A stretch of 46,085 nucleotides of DNA, taken from the NCBI GenBank assembly GCA_014376525.1, contig JACMRI010000121.1, positions 1 through 46,085 of the forward strand, written 5' to 3'. Each line of letters opens with the position of its first letter. The first letter of the stretch is position 1. The stretch is from Bacteroidia bacterium (GTDB lineage Bacteria; Bacteroidota; Bacteroidia; UBA4408). Positions 1-8,342 of the stretch are shown in pieces. The translations under genes and the position numbers were made by a program. A model generated the notes under the pieces. It had not been told where the DNA came from. It was given only the letters and a program-made list of their open reading frames with translations, and made no database searches.

Positions 1-122
1 TATTATGTATTTTGCATTATTAAAGGCTGACTTTGTGGTTATTGTAAATTTTTAAAATAAGCCAGCCTTATAGGGCAAACCGCTAATGTAGTGGACTAGA
101 GGGATTAATTTTATAATTGTTG

Positions 123-130
123 CAAAAGTA
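123..130 (-). promoter_or_regulatory. Putative Bacteroidetes -7 box firing out of the left edge
   Basis: On the minus strand this reads TACTTTTG, which fits the Bacteroidetes -7 consensus TAnnTTTG. No well-spaced -33 TTG is visible. It would transcribe leftward through about 120 bp with no ORF and out of the window, so it could serve a gene or small RNA whose body lies mostly outside. Confidence 0.35.
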
Positions 131-155
131 AACAAAAAAGCATATTGGTGTATAA

Positions 156-190
156 CAAAAAAAAACCCGCACAAGGCGGGGTTTTTTTTA
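156..190 (-). terminator. Rho-independent terminator after the lipoprotein gene
   Basis: CCCGC and GCGGG arms with a short loop, flanked by A and T runs on both sides, lie 23 bp past the stop of the leftward lipoprotein gene. The T runs on both strands mean it could work in either direction. Confidence 0.85.
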
Positions 191-212
191 ATAATTTTAA
201 TATTTGTTAAGA

Positions 213-977
213 TTATTGTTTTAATGTCATTGTTCCAGTTGATACTGTAGAACTTGTAACTGATGAAGTTGTAGTCATAGAACCTGATGTGTTAGAATTA
301 GAATAAGTTCCATTCATGTTGATATCGGTTACTATTTTCATTTCTTTGTTAGCTAAACGTAATAATGTCCAAACACCTGATGCTTGACCTTTAGCATAAG
401 AAACAGCGTTGGTTTGAACATCTGTTTCTTTAAAAGATTGACCACCAAATGTATTGGTTTTCAATTCTGTTTCAATAGTATTTTTAGTTAATGTACTTAA
501 TGCAACTTGTTCTTTGTTCTTAGTATTAGGATCGTTTTTACCTAAAAAGTTCCAAGTACCCGTTTCTTTAATATCGTAAGTAGTTTCTTTTACTGTGTTA
601 CCATTGTTTGATGTTGATTTTAAAGTAAATAACTTTGTAGATGACCAAGTACCGTCTTTCTTAATAGAGTAAGCGTTAGTGGTAACAGTACCTTCTTTTG
701 TAGTAGTTGTAGTTACGCTACTTCCTGCACCTGTATAAGAGTTTTCCTCTTTAGTTGTGGTAGCAGTCCAAGTATATTTGCTTACTGAAACACTTGTACC
801 TTGTGGATCAGTACCTTTTGTTGTTGAAGTCATATCTTGTGTATCTAATTTCCATTCTCCTGCAAAACGAGATTTACGAGATGTTAAAGATAATGTTGGA
901 TCTTCTTCACCTTTTTTACAAGATGTAATTGATGCTACTGTAGCTAATGCTAATACTGATAATGTTAATTTTTTCAT
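213..977 (-). CDS. Lipocalin-like secreted lipoprotein
   Basis: A 254-residue lipoprotein of unknown function. The N-terminus MKKLTLSVLALATVASITSC is a signal peptide ending in a lipobox, so the mature protein should start at Cys20 and be anchored in a membrane, probably the outer one. The segment FAGEWKLDT resembles the start of the lipocalin-like domains (DUF4923/DUF5004 type) common in Bacteroidota lipoproteins. The rest is very rich in Thr, Ser and Lys, and 'GTW' or 'GVWTL' recurs (GTWSS, GTWNF, GVWTL), as expected for beta strands of a barrel. The ATG start is well supported by the signal peptide and by a consensus promoter about 75 bp upstream; a hairpin terminator follows. It appears to be a single-gene unit. 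The lipoprotein call is firm, the lipocalin fold is inferred. Confidence 0.85.
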   Translation of the reverse strand: MKKLTLSVLALATVASITSCKKGEEDPTLSLTSRKSRFAGEWKLDTQDMTSTTKGTDPQGTSVSVSKYTWTATTTKEENSYTGAGSSVTTTTTKEGTVTTNAYSIKKDGTWSSTKLFTLKSTSNNGNTVKETTYDIKETGTWNFLGKNDPNTKNKEQVALSTLTKNTIETELKTNTFGGQSFKETDVQTNAVSYAKGQASGVWTLLRLANKEMKIVTDINMNGTYSNSNTSGSMTTTSSVTSSTVSTGTMTLKQ

Positions 978-1050
978 TTTGTTTTTTTGTTTTTGTTTTA
1001 GTTTATTATTAATTATTTATTGTTGTTATCTGTTTTTAATTTTTACAATA

Positions 1051-1080
1051 CAAAAGTAGTTATTGTTTTTAATAAAACAA
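1051..1080 (-). promoter_or_regulatory. Promoter of the lipoprotein gene
   Basis: On the minus strand there is a TTG at 1080-1078, a 19-nt spacer, then TACTTTTG at 1058-1051. This matches the Bacteroidetes primary sigma consensus (TTG, 19-21 nt, TAnnTTTG). Transcription would start near 1046 and leave a 5' leader of about 70 nt. Confidence 0.65.
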
Positions 1081-1144
1081 GTTTATTTTTAGGGTTCGTC
1101 CTACAAAAAATATGAGTGAACTAAAAAAAGTGTTTTATTACTTA

Positions 1145-2764
1145 CTATAGACGTACTAATAAAATTGGTTTAGTAATAGAAGGATTGTTATTAATAGTTA
1201 AATCTATAGTTTCTGTATAAGGTTTAAAACCTTCTTTGGTAACTGTTATTGTATATTTTTTTTTTGCTTTAAGCATACAAAAATAACTTCCTTCGGCATT
1301 GCTATTTATTTTGTGTACTTGTTCGTTGGTTATTGCATCAGCTATTATTATATCTGCCTCTACGCCTTGCGATGCTTCGTTATCTATCACATCTCCTTTA
1401 ATAATGACAAGCTCTTTGCTTTTTTCGGCATCTTCTTTATTTACTGGCATTATACCACTTTTAGTCATATCTATTTTATATATGTCTCGTTCGCCTAAAG
1501 CGTTGGGGCCATTGTTGCGTGAGTAGTAGGCAGTGGTGTTATTTGCAGTAAGTACAAAGTGTAGGTCATCGTTTGTGGTATTAATAGGATAGCCCAAATT
1601 TTCGGGTTTAGACCACGACCCATCGGTTGCTAATGTTGTTTTATAAATATCGTAACCACCCATGCTATTATGCCCTTTGGAACTAAAAAAGAGTGTTTTA
1701 CCATCAGGGTGTATATACACAGCTACTTCGTCGTCAGGTGTATTTACTATACCACCAAGGTTTTCGGGAATACCCCATTCGCTTTTTGAAATCTTTTTTA
1801 CTTTGTAAATATCTCCGTTGCCGATAGTGTTTTTGCCTTGGCGTTCGCTTACAAAATAAAGTGTTTGTCCGTCGCTACTAAGGCTTGCCGAACTTTCAAA
1901 ATAACTAGAATTTATATTTTCACTTACACTACGTGGTGTACTCCATTTGCCCGATTTGTTAAGGTTACTCACAAAAATATCTCCACTACGGGTTTCGTCA
2001 GGAATGTTTTTATACACAAATACTTGGTTACCGTCTGGCGATATACTTAATGAGGCATCGTGCGCTTCACTATTTAAAGAACCTTTAATAGCTTCAGCTT
2101 CTGACCATTTGCCTGTACGTTCGTCAAAGTTAGTCATATAAATATCTTCAAAATATTTGCCATCAAATTCGTTATCAACCCCTCCCCCACGTGTATCCTC
2201 ACGGCGCGATGTAAATATCATTGTTTTACCATCGGCAGTTATTGATGGTGCATAATCATCATACTTAGAATTAATAACCGTGCCCATATTGGTAATGGTA
2301 ACATCAACTGGTTTTTGTATAAATTCCTTAGCACGTTCGCACTCTATTTTTACCTCCATAGCACTTTCGTACTCTTTTGGCTTACCTCCTTTTTTTCCAC
2401 TTGCCAAATAATCGTTTACTTCGGCTATTGCCTCGTCTAACTTGCCTGTACTATGGTAACATTTAGCTAACAATAAATGTACATTTTCGTTGTATTTAGG
2501 TTTTTGTTTGAGTGTAGTTTCAAAGTACGTAATAGCATCATCGTATTTTTTTAGTTCTAACAAACATTGCCCAGCATTATAGTTGTAACTGGGGTTGTTA
2601 GGCTCTTTGGCAAGCATATCATAATACATTTTGAGAGCTCCACGATAGTCGTGCGCACTTAATTTATCTTTTGCTAATACTTCTTTTACTTTATCGCCTG
2701 CAAATACATTGGTTATAAATAATAATGTAGCAAGTGTAGCGGTGAGAATTTTTGTAGTGTTCAT
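1145..2764 (-). CDS. TPR / PD40 propeller / CarboxypepD-like secreted protein (PorE-related, without OmpA domain)
   Basis: A 539-residue exported protein. Residues 1-22 form a signal peptide. Residues about 28-150 contain TPR helices (NPSYNYNAGQCLLELKKYDD, then KYNENVHLLLAKCYHSTGKL). Residues about 165-430 form a propeller of five or more PD40-type repeats (APSITADGKTMIFTSRR, LSISPDGNQVFVYKN, SASLSSDGQTLYFVSER, VYIHPDGKTLFFSSKG). Residues about 455-539 are a carboxypeptidase regulatory-like beta sandwich (GSYFCMLKAKKKYTITVTKEGF). This is the domain order of PorE-type periplasmic proteins of the T9SS and gliding machinery, but those end in a peptidoglycan-binding OmpA domain that is absent here; the frame ends cleanly. 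It may be a periplasmic scaffold; its function is unproven. A TATATTTG box lies only 6 nt before the ATG, so the mRNA may be nearly leaderless. Confidence 0.85.
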   Translation of the reverse strand: MNTTKILTATLATLLFITNVFAGDKVKEVLAKDKLSAHDYRGALKMYYDMLAKEPNNPSYNYNAGQCLLELKKYDDAITYFETTLKQKPKYNENVHLLLAKCYHSTGKLDEAIAEVNDYLASGKKGGKPKEYESAMEVKIECERAKEFIQKPVDVTITNMGTVINSKYDDYAPSITADGKTMIFTSRREDTRGGGVDNEFDGKYFEDIYMTNFDERTGKWSEAEAIKGSLNSEAHDASLSISPDGNQVFVYKNIPDETRSGDIFVSNLNKSGKWSTPRSVSENINSSYFESSASLSSDGQTLYFVSERQGKNTIGNGDIYKVKKISKSEWGIPENLGGIVNTPDDEVAVYIHPDGKTLFFSSKGHNSMGGYDIYKTTLATDGSWSKPENLGYPINTTNDDLHFVLTANNTTAYYSRNNGPNALGERDIYKIDMTKSGIMPVNKEDAEKSKELVIIKGDVIDNEASQGVEADIIIADAITNEQVHKINSNAEGSYFCMLKAKKKYTITVTKEGFKPYTETIDLTINNNPSITKPILLVRL

Positions 2765-2925
2765 AAAAGCAAATATAATAATATGAATTATATAGCAGTT
2801 AAAAAATTACAAAATAAATTAGAATATATCACTCCCCAGTATTAATTATCTAATTAAGCATTTAATTTTAAAATTTAAACAAGTACTATTGTGGATAGAT
2901 TAAAAAAATAAAATTTTATATATAA

Positions 2926-4134
2926 ATGAACAGAATAGTATTAAACCCTGGCAAAGAGCAAGCCTCGTTACGTTTTCATCCGTGGATATTTAGTGGCGCC
3001 ATTAAGCGTATAGTAAACGAACAAGGCGTGTCGGTAGCCGTTACCGATGGAGAAGTAGTGGCTGTGTATGATAACAAGCAACAATTTTTGGCAATAGGGC
3101 AATACCACAACAATAGTATTGCGGTACGTATAATTTCGTTTGATGAAGTAGCAATAGACCAAAATTTTTGGAACAAAAAAATAAGCGACGCCTTTACACA
3201 CCGTACTAACGTTGGGCTTACTAATAATAGTAGTACTAATGTATACAGACTAATACATGCTGAAGGCGATGGTTTACCAGGTTTGATTATAGATTTTTAT
3301 AACGGTACAGCAGTAGTACAAAGCCACAGTATAGGTATGCACTTGGCAAAATCATTTATTGTAGAAGCTTTAAAAGCCTGTTATGGCAAGGCATTGAACG
3401 GCGTGTATGATAAAAGCGAAGATACATTAGCAAAACCAATAGTAGCCAAATATGAAGTTAAGAATGGATTGATATGGGGCGAAACCCTTACCAATGAAGT
3501 AACAGAGCACGGTCATACATTTAACGTAAACTGGGAGACGGGGCAAAAAACTGGTTTTTTTATAGACCAACGTGAAAACCGTGAATTGCTGGCGCAGTAT
3601 GCCAAAGGAAAATCGGTACTAAACACGTTTTGCTACAGTGGCGGATTTTCTGTATACGCTTTAAAAGCGGGCGCTACACTAGTACACAGCGTAGATAGCA
3701 GTGCTAAAGCAATAGAGTTAGTAAATCAAAATATAGCCTTAAACTTTGGTGCTAATGCAACTATTGCACACGAAGCATTTGCTCAAGATACCTTTAATTT
3801 TTTGAGTAAAGCTACTGAAAAGTATGATATTATAGTGCTTGACCCTCCAGCATTTGCAAAGCATCAAGACGCTAAGCACCAAGCTGTGCAAGGTTACAAA
3901 CGCTTAAATGGCGAGGCTCTAAAATACCTCAAACCTGGCGGGTTATTGTTTACGTTTAGTTGCTCGCAAGCGGTAGATAAGTTTACATTTAACAGTACTG
4001 TGCTAAGTGCTGCTATTATTGCAGGGCGCAAAGTACGTGTGCTGCACCAATTGCACCAACCAGTAGACCATGCGTATAGTATATTTCACCCTGAGGGCGA
4101 GTACTTAAAAGGTTTGGTATTGCAGGTAGATTAG
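2926..4134 (+). CDS. rlmI: 23S rRNA m5C methyltransferase, RlmI family
   Basis: A class I SAM-dependent RNA methyltransferase of the RlmI family (E. coli RlmI makes m5C1962 in 23S rRNA). The N-terminal 75 or so residues are a PUA RNA-binding domain (VLNPGKEQASLRFHPWIFSG). A central RlmI-type region leads to the NWETGQKTGFFIDQRENR motif typical of the family. SAM motif I is LNTFCYSGGFSVYA, motif IV is VLDPPAFAK, and motif VI is FTFSCSQAV, whose Cys is the likely catalytic nucleophile. The length of 402 residues matches the usual ~396. It is transcribed alone to the right and converges on the next gene with only 20 bp between stops. Confidence 0.95.
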   Translation: MNRIVLNPGKEQASLRFHPWIFSGAIKRIVNEQGVSVAVTDGEVVAVYDNKQQFLAIGQYHNNSIAVRIISFDEVAIDQNFWNKKISDAFTHRTNVGLTNNSSTNVYRLIHAEGDGLPGLIIDFYNGTAVVQSHSIGMHLAKSFIVEALKACYGKALNGVYDKSEDTLAKPIVAKYEVKNGLIWGETLTNEVTEHGHTFNVNWETGQKTGFFIDQRENRELLAQYAKGKSVLNTFCYSGGFSVYALKAGATLVHSVDSSAKAIELVNQNIALNFGANATIAHEAFAQDTFNFLSKATEKYDIIVLDPPAFAKHQDAKHQAVQGYKRLNGEALKYLKPGGLLFTFSCSQAVDKFTFNSTVLSAAIIAGRKVRVLHQLHQPVDHAYSIFHPEGEYLKGLVLQVD

Positions 4135-4154
4135 CGTGTTTAATTTTGTGTAAT

Positions 4155-4862
4155 TTATTCCGTTTTGATTTCTTCTGGATGTTTTTTAAAATTCAAATTA
4201 ATTCCTAAAATACCAAAACCATAAAAAGGTAACTTATTAAACTCTAATTTATTAATTTGTTGAAAGCCTAATTTTACTACAAACGAAAATCTATTTACGT
4301 TAAGACCCAATACAACTCCAGCGCTTTGAGTTAAGCGGTGGTGCTTAGGATTGGTAAATAAACTATCGGCATTATGTATTTTGGTGGTGTAGTGTGTTTT
4401 TCTAAACAATAATAAACCTATGCCTACATCGGCTGCCAGGGTATATTTTGGTGTGTAAATACCTGGCAATATATTCATGTTCGTTACAATATCATGCAGT
4501 TTGTAGAGTGTTATTTTCTTTTTTACCGACGATGTAATAATGGCTATAGGCAAGTTAAATTTTCTTTTTTTATATACGTTTATTTGAAATCCTTTTTTGA
4601 AAACAAAACGGGTATAATGTTTTTTATTCAACGGGTCACTAAAGTCAATTATACCTGTAATATCACGCTTTATTATTTTAAAATAACGCGTGTGGTTAAA
4701 TCCATAGCTAACGTTTGCAAATGATTCGGAGTATCCTACTCCTACAAAAAACTGATTGTGATACTTGCCCAGTTGTGTATATAACTGTGCATTAGTATTT
4801 GTATGGATTACAAATGATAAAGCGAGTATAAGTATATGTTTATGTTTATAGTAAGGTATAAT
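4155..4862 (-). CDS. Secreted hypothetical protein with non-canonical start (extends the 158-aa ORF-track entry)
   Basis: The ORF track starts this gene at a TTG at 4631, but the same frame stays open to a TAA at 4875-4877 and the added residues look real. They include a signal peptide, HKHILILALSFVIHTNTNAQ, followed by alternating strand-like sequence (FFVGVGYSESFANVSYGFNHT). No ATG, GTG or TTG occurs in that frame upstream of the signal peptide. The start used here is an ATT at 4862 (about 235 residues); the ATA beside it is equally possible, or the original ATG may have been lost. The C-terminal part has beta-barrel features (VVLGLNVNRFSFVVKLGFQ), suggesting an outer-membrane or periplasmic beta protein. 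I do not recognise the family. It lies 76 bp after the prolyl oligopeptidase stop and may share its transcript. Confidence 0.6.
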   Translation of the reverse strand: MIPYYKHKHILILALSFVIHTNTNAQLYTQLGKYHNQFFVGVGYSESFANVSYGFNHTRYFKIIKRDITGIIDFSDPLNKKHYTRFVFKKGFQINVYKKRKFNLPIAIITSSVKKKITLYKLHDIVTNMNILPGIYTPKYTLAADVGIGLLLFRKTHYTTKIHNADSLFTNPKHHRLTQSAGVVLGLNVNRFSFVVKLGFQQINKLEFNKLPFYGFGILGINLNFKKHPEEIKTE

Positions 4863-4938
4863 TAGACGGAGAGTTTAAGTACTAATATTTAATTTCAAAA
4901 ATTTAGTTATGTTATATTGATATATAACAGTTGTGTAT

Positions 4939-7035
4939 TTACTTAAACTTCATACCTAAGTTGTGCATTACAAAAGACCATATATCTGTGTATTCGTCTA
5001 TTTGTTTGCTAATGGGTTTTCCACTGCCGTGTCCTGCATTAACGTCTATGCGTATTAACGTTGGGTTTTCGCTCGTATTTAATTCTTGTAAGCGTGCTGC
5101 AAATTTAAATGAATGAGCAGGCACTACTCTATCATCATGATCGCCAGTGGTAATAAGGGTTGCGGGGTAAGTTATGTTTTTTAAATTATGATATGGCGAG
5201 TAACTTTTTATGTACTCGTACTCTTCTTTATTATCTGCACAACCGTAATCGCTAGTCCATAAATAACCTATAGTAAACTTATGAAACTTAAGCATATCCA
5301 AAACTCCTACAGTAGGTATAGCTACTTTGGCCAATGTAGGTTCCATAGTCATAACTGCGCCTATTAGCAAGCCTCCATTGCTACGTCCGTGTATAGCAAG
5401 GCTTTCGTGGTTGGTGTATTTATTGTCGCATAGGTAATTAGCTACAGCTATAAAATCATTAAAACAATTTTTCTTTTGTAATTTAATTCCTGCTTTGTGC
5501 CACTCTTCTCCATACTCGTCGCCACCACGTATTCCAGCTACAGCATACACTCCACCTTGCTCTAAAAAAACGCATCTATCTACTCTAAATTCGGGTGCGT
5601 AATGACTACTAAATCCGCCATAACCAAACAAAAAACAAGGATTAGTTCCATTTAACTCAATACCTTTTTTGTGTACTAAAAATACTGGTATTTTAGCACC
5701 ATCAACAGGTACAAATATTTGTTCTGTTACATACTCATCGGCATTAAAATTACACTTTGGTATAAATGTAGCACTCAATTTATTATTTTTAACATCATAA
5801 TTATATATTGCAGTAGGTGCAGTAAAAGTGTTTATTTCCATGCTATAATTACCAGTAATCTCATTGGCGTTAGCACTTGCTAATTGACATACTTCGGGCA
5901 TTTGTAATTGTTGTAATTGTTTACCTTCATAATTATAAACATAGGCCTGCGATTTTACATTATCTAAATAAGATAACAACAACGTGTTTTTGTTGCCGCT
6001 TACTACTTCCAATAATTGTCCTTTATCCGCTATTACTATTTTGGTTTTTTTAGTAACAATATCAAAACTTATAACTTGCTTATTAGGTGCTTTATAATTA
6101 GTAGATAAATAAAGTGTAGTAGGCGTGTTGTGTATTACCGACCAATCATTATCAAAATTATTACTTATTGTTATTAACGGTAGCGTACTATTGCTAGTAC
6201 TTTTTAAATACAGTGCATTGCCAGAAGTAGATTCGCTTTCGTATATCATTACCCATTTTTCGTCATCAGTAATATCTGCGCCAAATGTGCGTTTTGGGGC
6301 TTTCGTATTTTCATATACCAATGAGCCATCGGTAGTAGGAGTTTTTAAATTATAATAAAATATTTTATGACCCTCGTTAGCTTCTGTAAATGTTTTGCCA
6401 TTGTCTTTAGGAGCGTTATATTTACAATAGTAAAACCCCGCATCGCCACGCCACGCTATGCTTGTAAACTTTGTCCAGTTTAATACTTTGCTCAAAGTTT
6501 TCATAGTGCTAAGGTCTATGGTGTAAATGTCTGTCCAGTCGCTCCCTGCTTTAGCCAAGGCATAAGCCAAATATTTTGCATTTTTGGATATGCCAAATGT
6601 GGTAATACTTGCAGTGCCATCGGCAGCTAATGCATTAGGATCCAACACTAATTTCTCTTTACCATCAATGCCTTTCATATACAACACCGATTGATTTTGC
6701 ATACCATTATTTTTAAAATAAAACTCACAACCTGCTTTATAAGTAGGTGCTGTAAGCTTTTCGTAATTCCACAATTTTTGCAACCTATTTTTTACAGCAG
6801 CTCTATTATCTAACTTGCGCATATAGTTTTCGGTCACTTTATTTTGGGTTTCAACCCATGTTTTGGTTTCTGTGCTATTGTCGTTTTCTAACCACGAATA
6901 TTCGTCAGTTAGAGTGTTGCCAGCTACTACAAATTCTTCGGCGCGTTTGTGTGTTGGTGGGTATTGCATATATTGCGCTAAAGATGTGTTTATAAGTGTT
7001 ATTACTAATACTGAAGTGGTAAGTATAATTTTCAT
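4939..7035 (-). CDS. Prolyl oligopeptidase family serine peptidase (S9A), secreted
   Basis: A serine peptidase of clan SC, family S9A, that cleaves short peptides after proline. The start is set at the ATG at 7035 instead of the upstream TTG at 7044, because MKIILTTSVLVITLINTSLAQ is a good signal peptide; this gives 698 residues. After the signal peptide comes the N-terminal segment YPPTHKRAEEFVVAGNTLTDEYSWLEN, typical of POPs, then a beta-propeller (about 90-420), then the alpha/beta hydrolase domain. The nucleophile is Ser552 in GRSNGG; the Asp lies in GDHDDRVVP and the His in NAGHGSGKP. All three catalytic elements are present. The collar-like gene ends just upstream (7055), so the two are probably cotranscribed. 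The export signal indicates a periplasmic or secreted role in peptide degradation. Confidence 0.95.
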   Translation of the reverse strand: MKIILTTSVLVITLINTSLAQYMQYPPTHKRAEEFVVAGNTLTDEYSWLENDNSTETKTWVETQNKVTENYMRKLDNRAAVKNRLQKLWNYEKLTAPTYKAGCEFYFKNNGMQNQSVLYMKGIDGKEKLVLDPNALAADGTASITTFGISKNAKYLAYALAKAGSDWTDIYTIDLSTMKTLSKVLNWTKFTSIAWRGDAGFYYCKYNAPKDNGKTFTEANEGHKIFYYNLKTPTTDGSLVYENTKAPKRTFGADITDDEKWVMIYESESTSGNALYLKSTSNSTLPLITISNNFDNDWSVIHNTPTTLYLSTNYKAPNKQVISFDIVTKKTKIVIADKGQLLEVVSGNKNTLLLSYLDNVKSQAYVYNYEGKQLQQLQMPEVCQLASANANEITGNYSMEINTFTAPTAIYNYDVKNNKLSATFIPKCNFNADEYVTEQIFVPVDGAKIPVFLVHKKGIELNGTNPCFLFGYGGFSSHYAPEFRVDRCVFLEQGGVYAVAGIRGGDEYGEEWHKAGIKLQKKNCFNDFIAVANYLCDNKYTNHESLAIHGRSNGGLLIGAVMTMEPTLAKVAIPTVGVLDMLKFHKFTIGYLWTSDYGCADNKEEYEYIKSYSPYHNLKNITYPATLITTGDHDDRVVPAHSFKFAARLQELNTSENPTLIRIDVNAGHGSGKPISKQIDEYTDIWSFVMHNLGMKFK

Positions 7036-7054
7036 TTTGTGCAAAATAACGCGT

Positions 7055-7738
7055 TTAAAGTTTCATAATGTAAGCTAATGTGTAATAGGCAGGGCGATTG
7101 TCAAAAGCATTGGCAGCGGGCATAGCATCGGTAGTAAGAGTATGCGTATGATTGCCATCAGTAGAAGTTTGAAAACCACCACGAGAAATTCCTGATGCTC
7201 CACCATCGGCAAATTGAGCTCCTGTAGTAAAACCAGAGCCGTGCTCGGCAGGTAACGGATCAGAATAAAATACACCCGCTGAGTTGGGTCCGTTGCCATG
7301 AAAATGATTACCATCGGTACTTGTGGTAGCAGTGTGTATGTGCGCTGGAAGTTGCGCAGGAGTTAGCGTTAGCGCATCTGTACCGCCTGTAGTATTTACT
7401 AAGTTACTGGTACCTGAAGCCACTATAAATCTATCTCGCAAATCGGGTGTGCCCAATGTGCCATCGCAAAATGCCCAACCCGCGGGTATGTTTGATATAG
7501 CACCACTCCACATTACTATTACGCCTGGAGGCAGCCCATTTACAGCCTGCCAAGTACCTTTACCTGTAGCATCGGAGGTAAGTACTTTACCCACCCCTTG
7601 TGTACCATCTACTACTTTAAGACTGCCTACTACGTGTAGTTTTTCGTCAGGATTGGTTGTGCCAATACCTACATTTTGTGCTTGTGCAACCAATCCGAAC
7701 AAAGAAAATAAAAATAGTAATATGGCTTGATTTAACAT
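7055..7738 (-). CDS. Secreted phage-tail-collar-like protein
   Basis: A 227-residue exported protein. The ATG at 7738 is chosen over a TTG at 7765 because MLNQAILLFLFSLFGLVAQAQ is then a normal signal peptide. The first part, NVGIGTTNPDEKLHVVGSLK, is the repeat seen in many Bacteroidota surface proteins and in phage tail-fibre stalks. It is followed by a collar-like domain (PPGVIVMWSGAISNIPAGWA, then FCDGTLGTPDLRDRFIVASG) as in microcystin-dependent or tail-collar proteins, and an H-rich end (THTLTTDAMPAANAFDNRPA). No other phage gene is nearby, so it is a domesticated surface module, not a prophage part. It lies close upstream of the prolyl oligopeptidase gene. Its role is unknown; adhesion is a guess. 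Confidence 0.85.
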   Translation of the reverse strand: MLNQAILLFLFSLFGLVAQAQNVGIGTTNPDEKLHVVGSLKVVDGTQGVGKVLTSDATGKGTWQAVNGLPPGVIVMWSGAISNIPAGWAFCDGTLGTPDLRDRFIVASGTSNLVNTTGGTDALTLTPAQLPAHIHTATTSTDGNHFHGNGPNSAGVFYSDPLPAEHGSGFTTGAQFADGGASGISRGGFQTSTDGNHTHTLTTDAMPAANAFDNRPAYYTLAYIMKL

Positions 7739-7762
7739 AGTGTGAAGTTTTATTATTTGTAA

Positions 7763-7770
7763 CAAATATA
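7763..7770 (-). promoter_or_regulatory. Putative -7 box for the collar-like/POP operon
   Basis: The minus strand reads TATATTTG (fits TAnnTTTG) 25 nt before the chosen ATG at 7738. No clear -33 TTG at the right distance, so support is partial. If real, the TTG start at 7765 would lie inside the promoter, which favours the ATG. Confidence 0.4.
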
Positions 7771-7854
7771 ATTTTTTTAACCGAATGAATTTCGATATAA
7801 AAGCATTACAAACCTTATAGTTTGCAACGCTTTTATATTGAAACTATGGTGTTA

Positions 7855-8303
7855 TTATTTAACTAACAATTTGCCTATTATTAATCCAAATATACCAAGC
7901 GCTTTACTACCTTCTGTTTGTCCTATAAGGCTTGCCAAATATAAGTTGCGCATCACTACGCTAATGAATATAACTTACAGGTTTATACTTTTTATTGTTG
8001 GGTTTTTTAGTTAATGAGTTTAATATATTAGCCAACATTGACGCTGTAATATTAATAGCCGCCGAAGCATAAAAACTATACATAATCATCAAATTATTTG
8101 TTACGCTTTGTAAAATATTTATTTCAATTGACTAACCACTTTTTCTTTCGGCTACCATCTAAAAAAAATGCTACATCGGTCAATTTGCATAATACTATTT
8201 TAACTTTTAACACATTCAATTTGGCTAATGTAGTATACGATATTCCAACATCGTTATAGTTATTGATTATTTGCGAGTTGTTAATTATTGATTTGCTTAC
8301 GCG
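7855..8303 (-). pseudogene. Probable decayed gene, remnants in three frames
   Basis: This stretch has no ORF in the track, but the minus strand reads protein-like in three successive pieces. 8303-8124 gives an open segment containing VGISYTTLAKLNVLKVKIVL and AFFLDGSRKKKWLVN, then a stop. 8089-7961 gives MIMYSFYASAAINITASMLA and continues to a stop, and its frame is open upstream so that it overlaps the first piece. 7953-7855 gives ASLIGQTEGSKALGIFGLII and a final stop. Joined by two frameshifts they would form a protein of roughly 150 residues ending 485 bp past the prenyl synthase gene. No family is recognised. The alternative is three unrelated small ORFs. Confidence 0.4.
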
Positions 8304-8342
8304 TTATTTTAATGTATTTTGAAACGTGCTGGTTTTGTAAAC

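Noticed and set aside
757-1059. 100-residue plus-strand ORF with Phe/Leu-rich end
   Set aside because: It overlaps the start and promoter of the lipoprotein gene on the opposite strand; the hydrophobic tail comes from T-rich promoter DNA.
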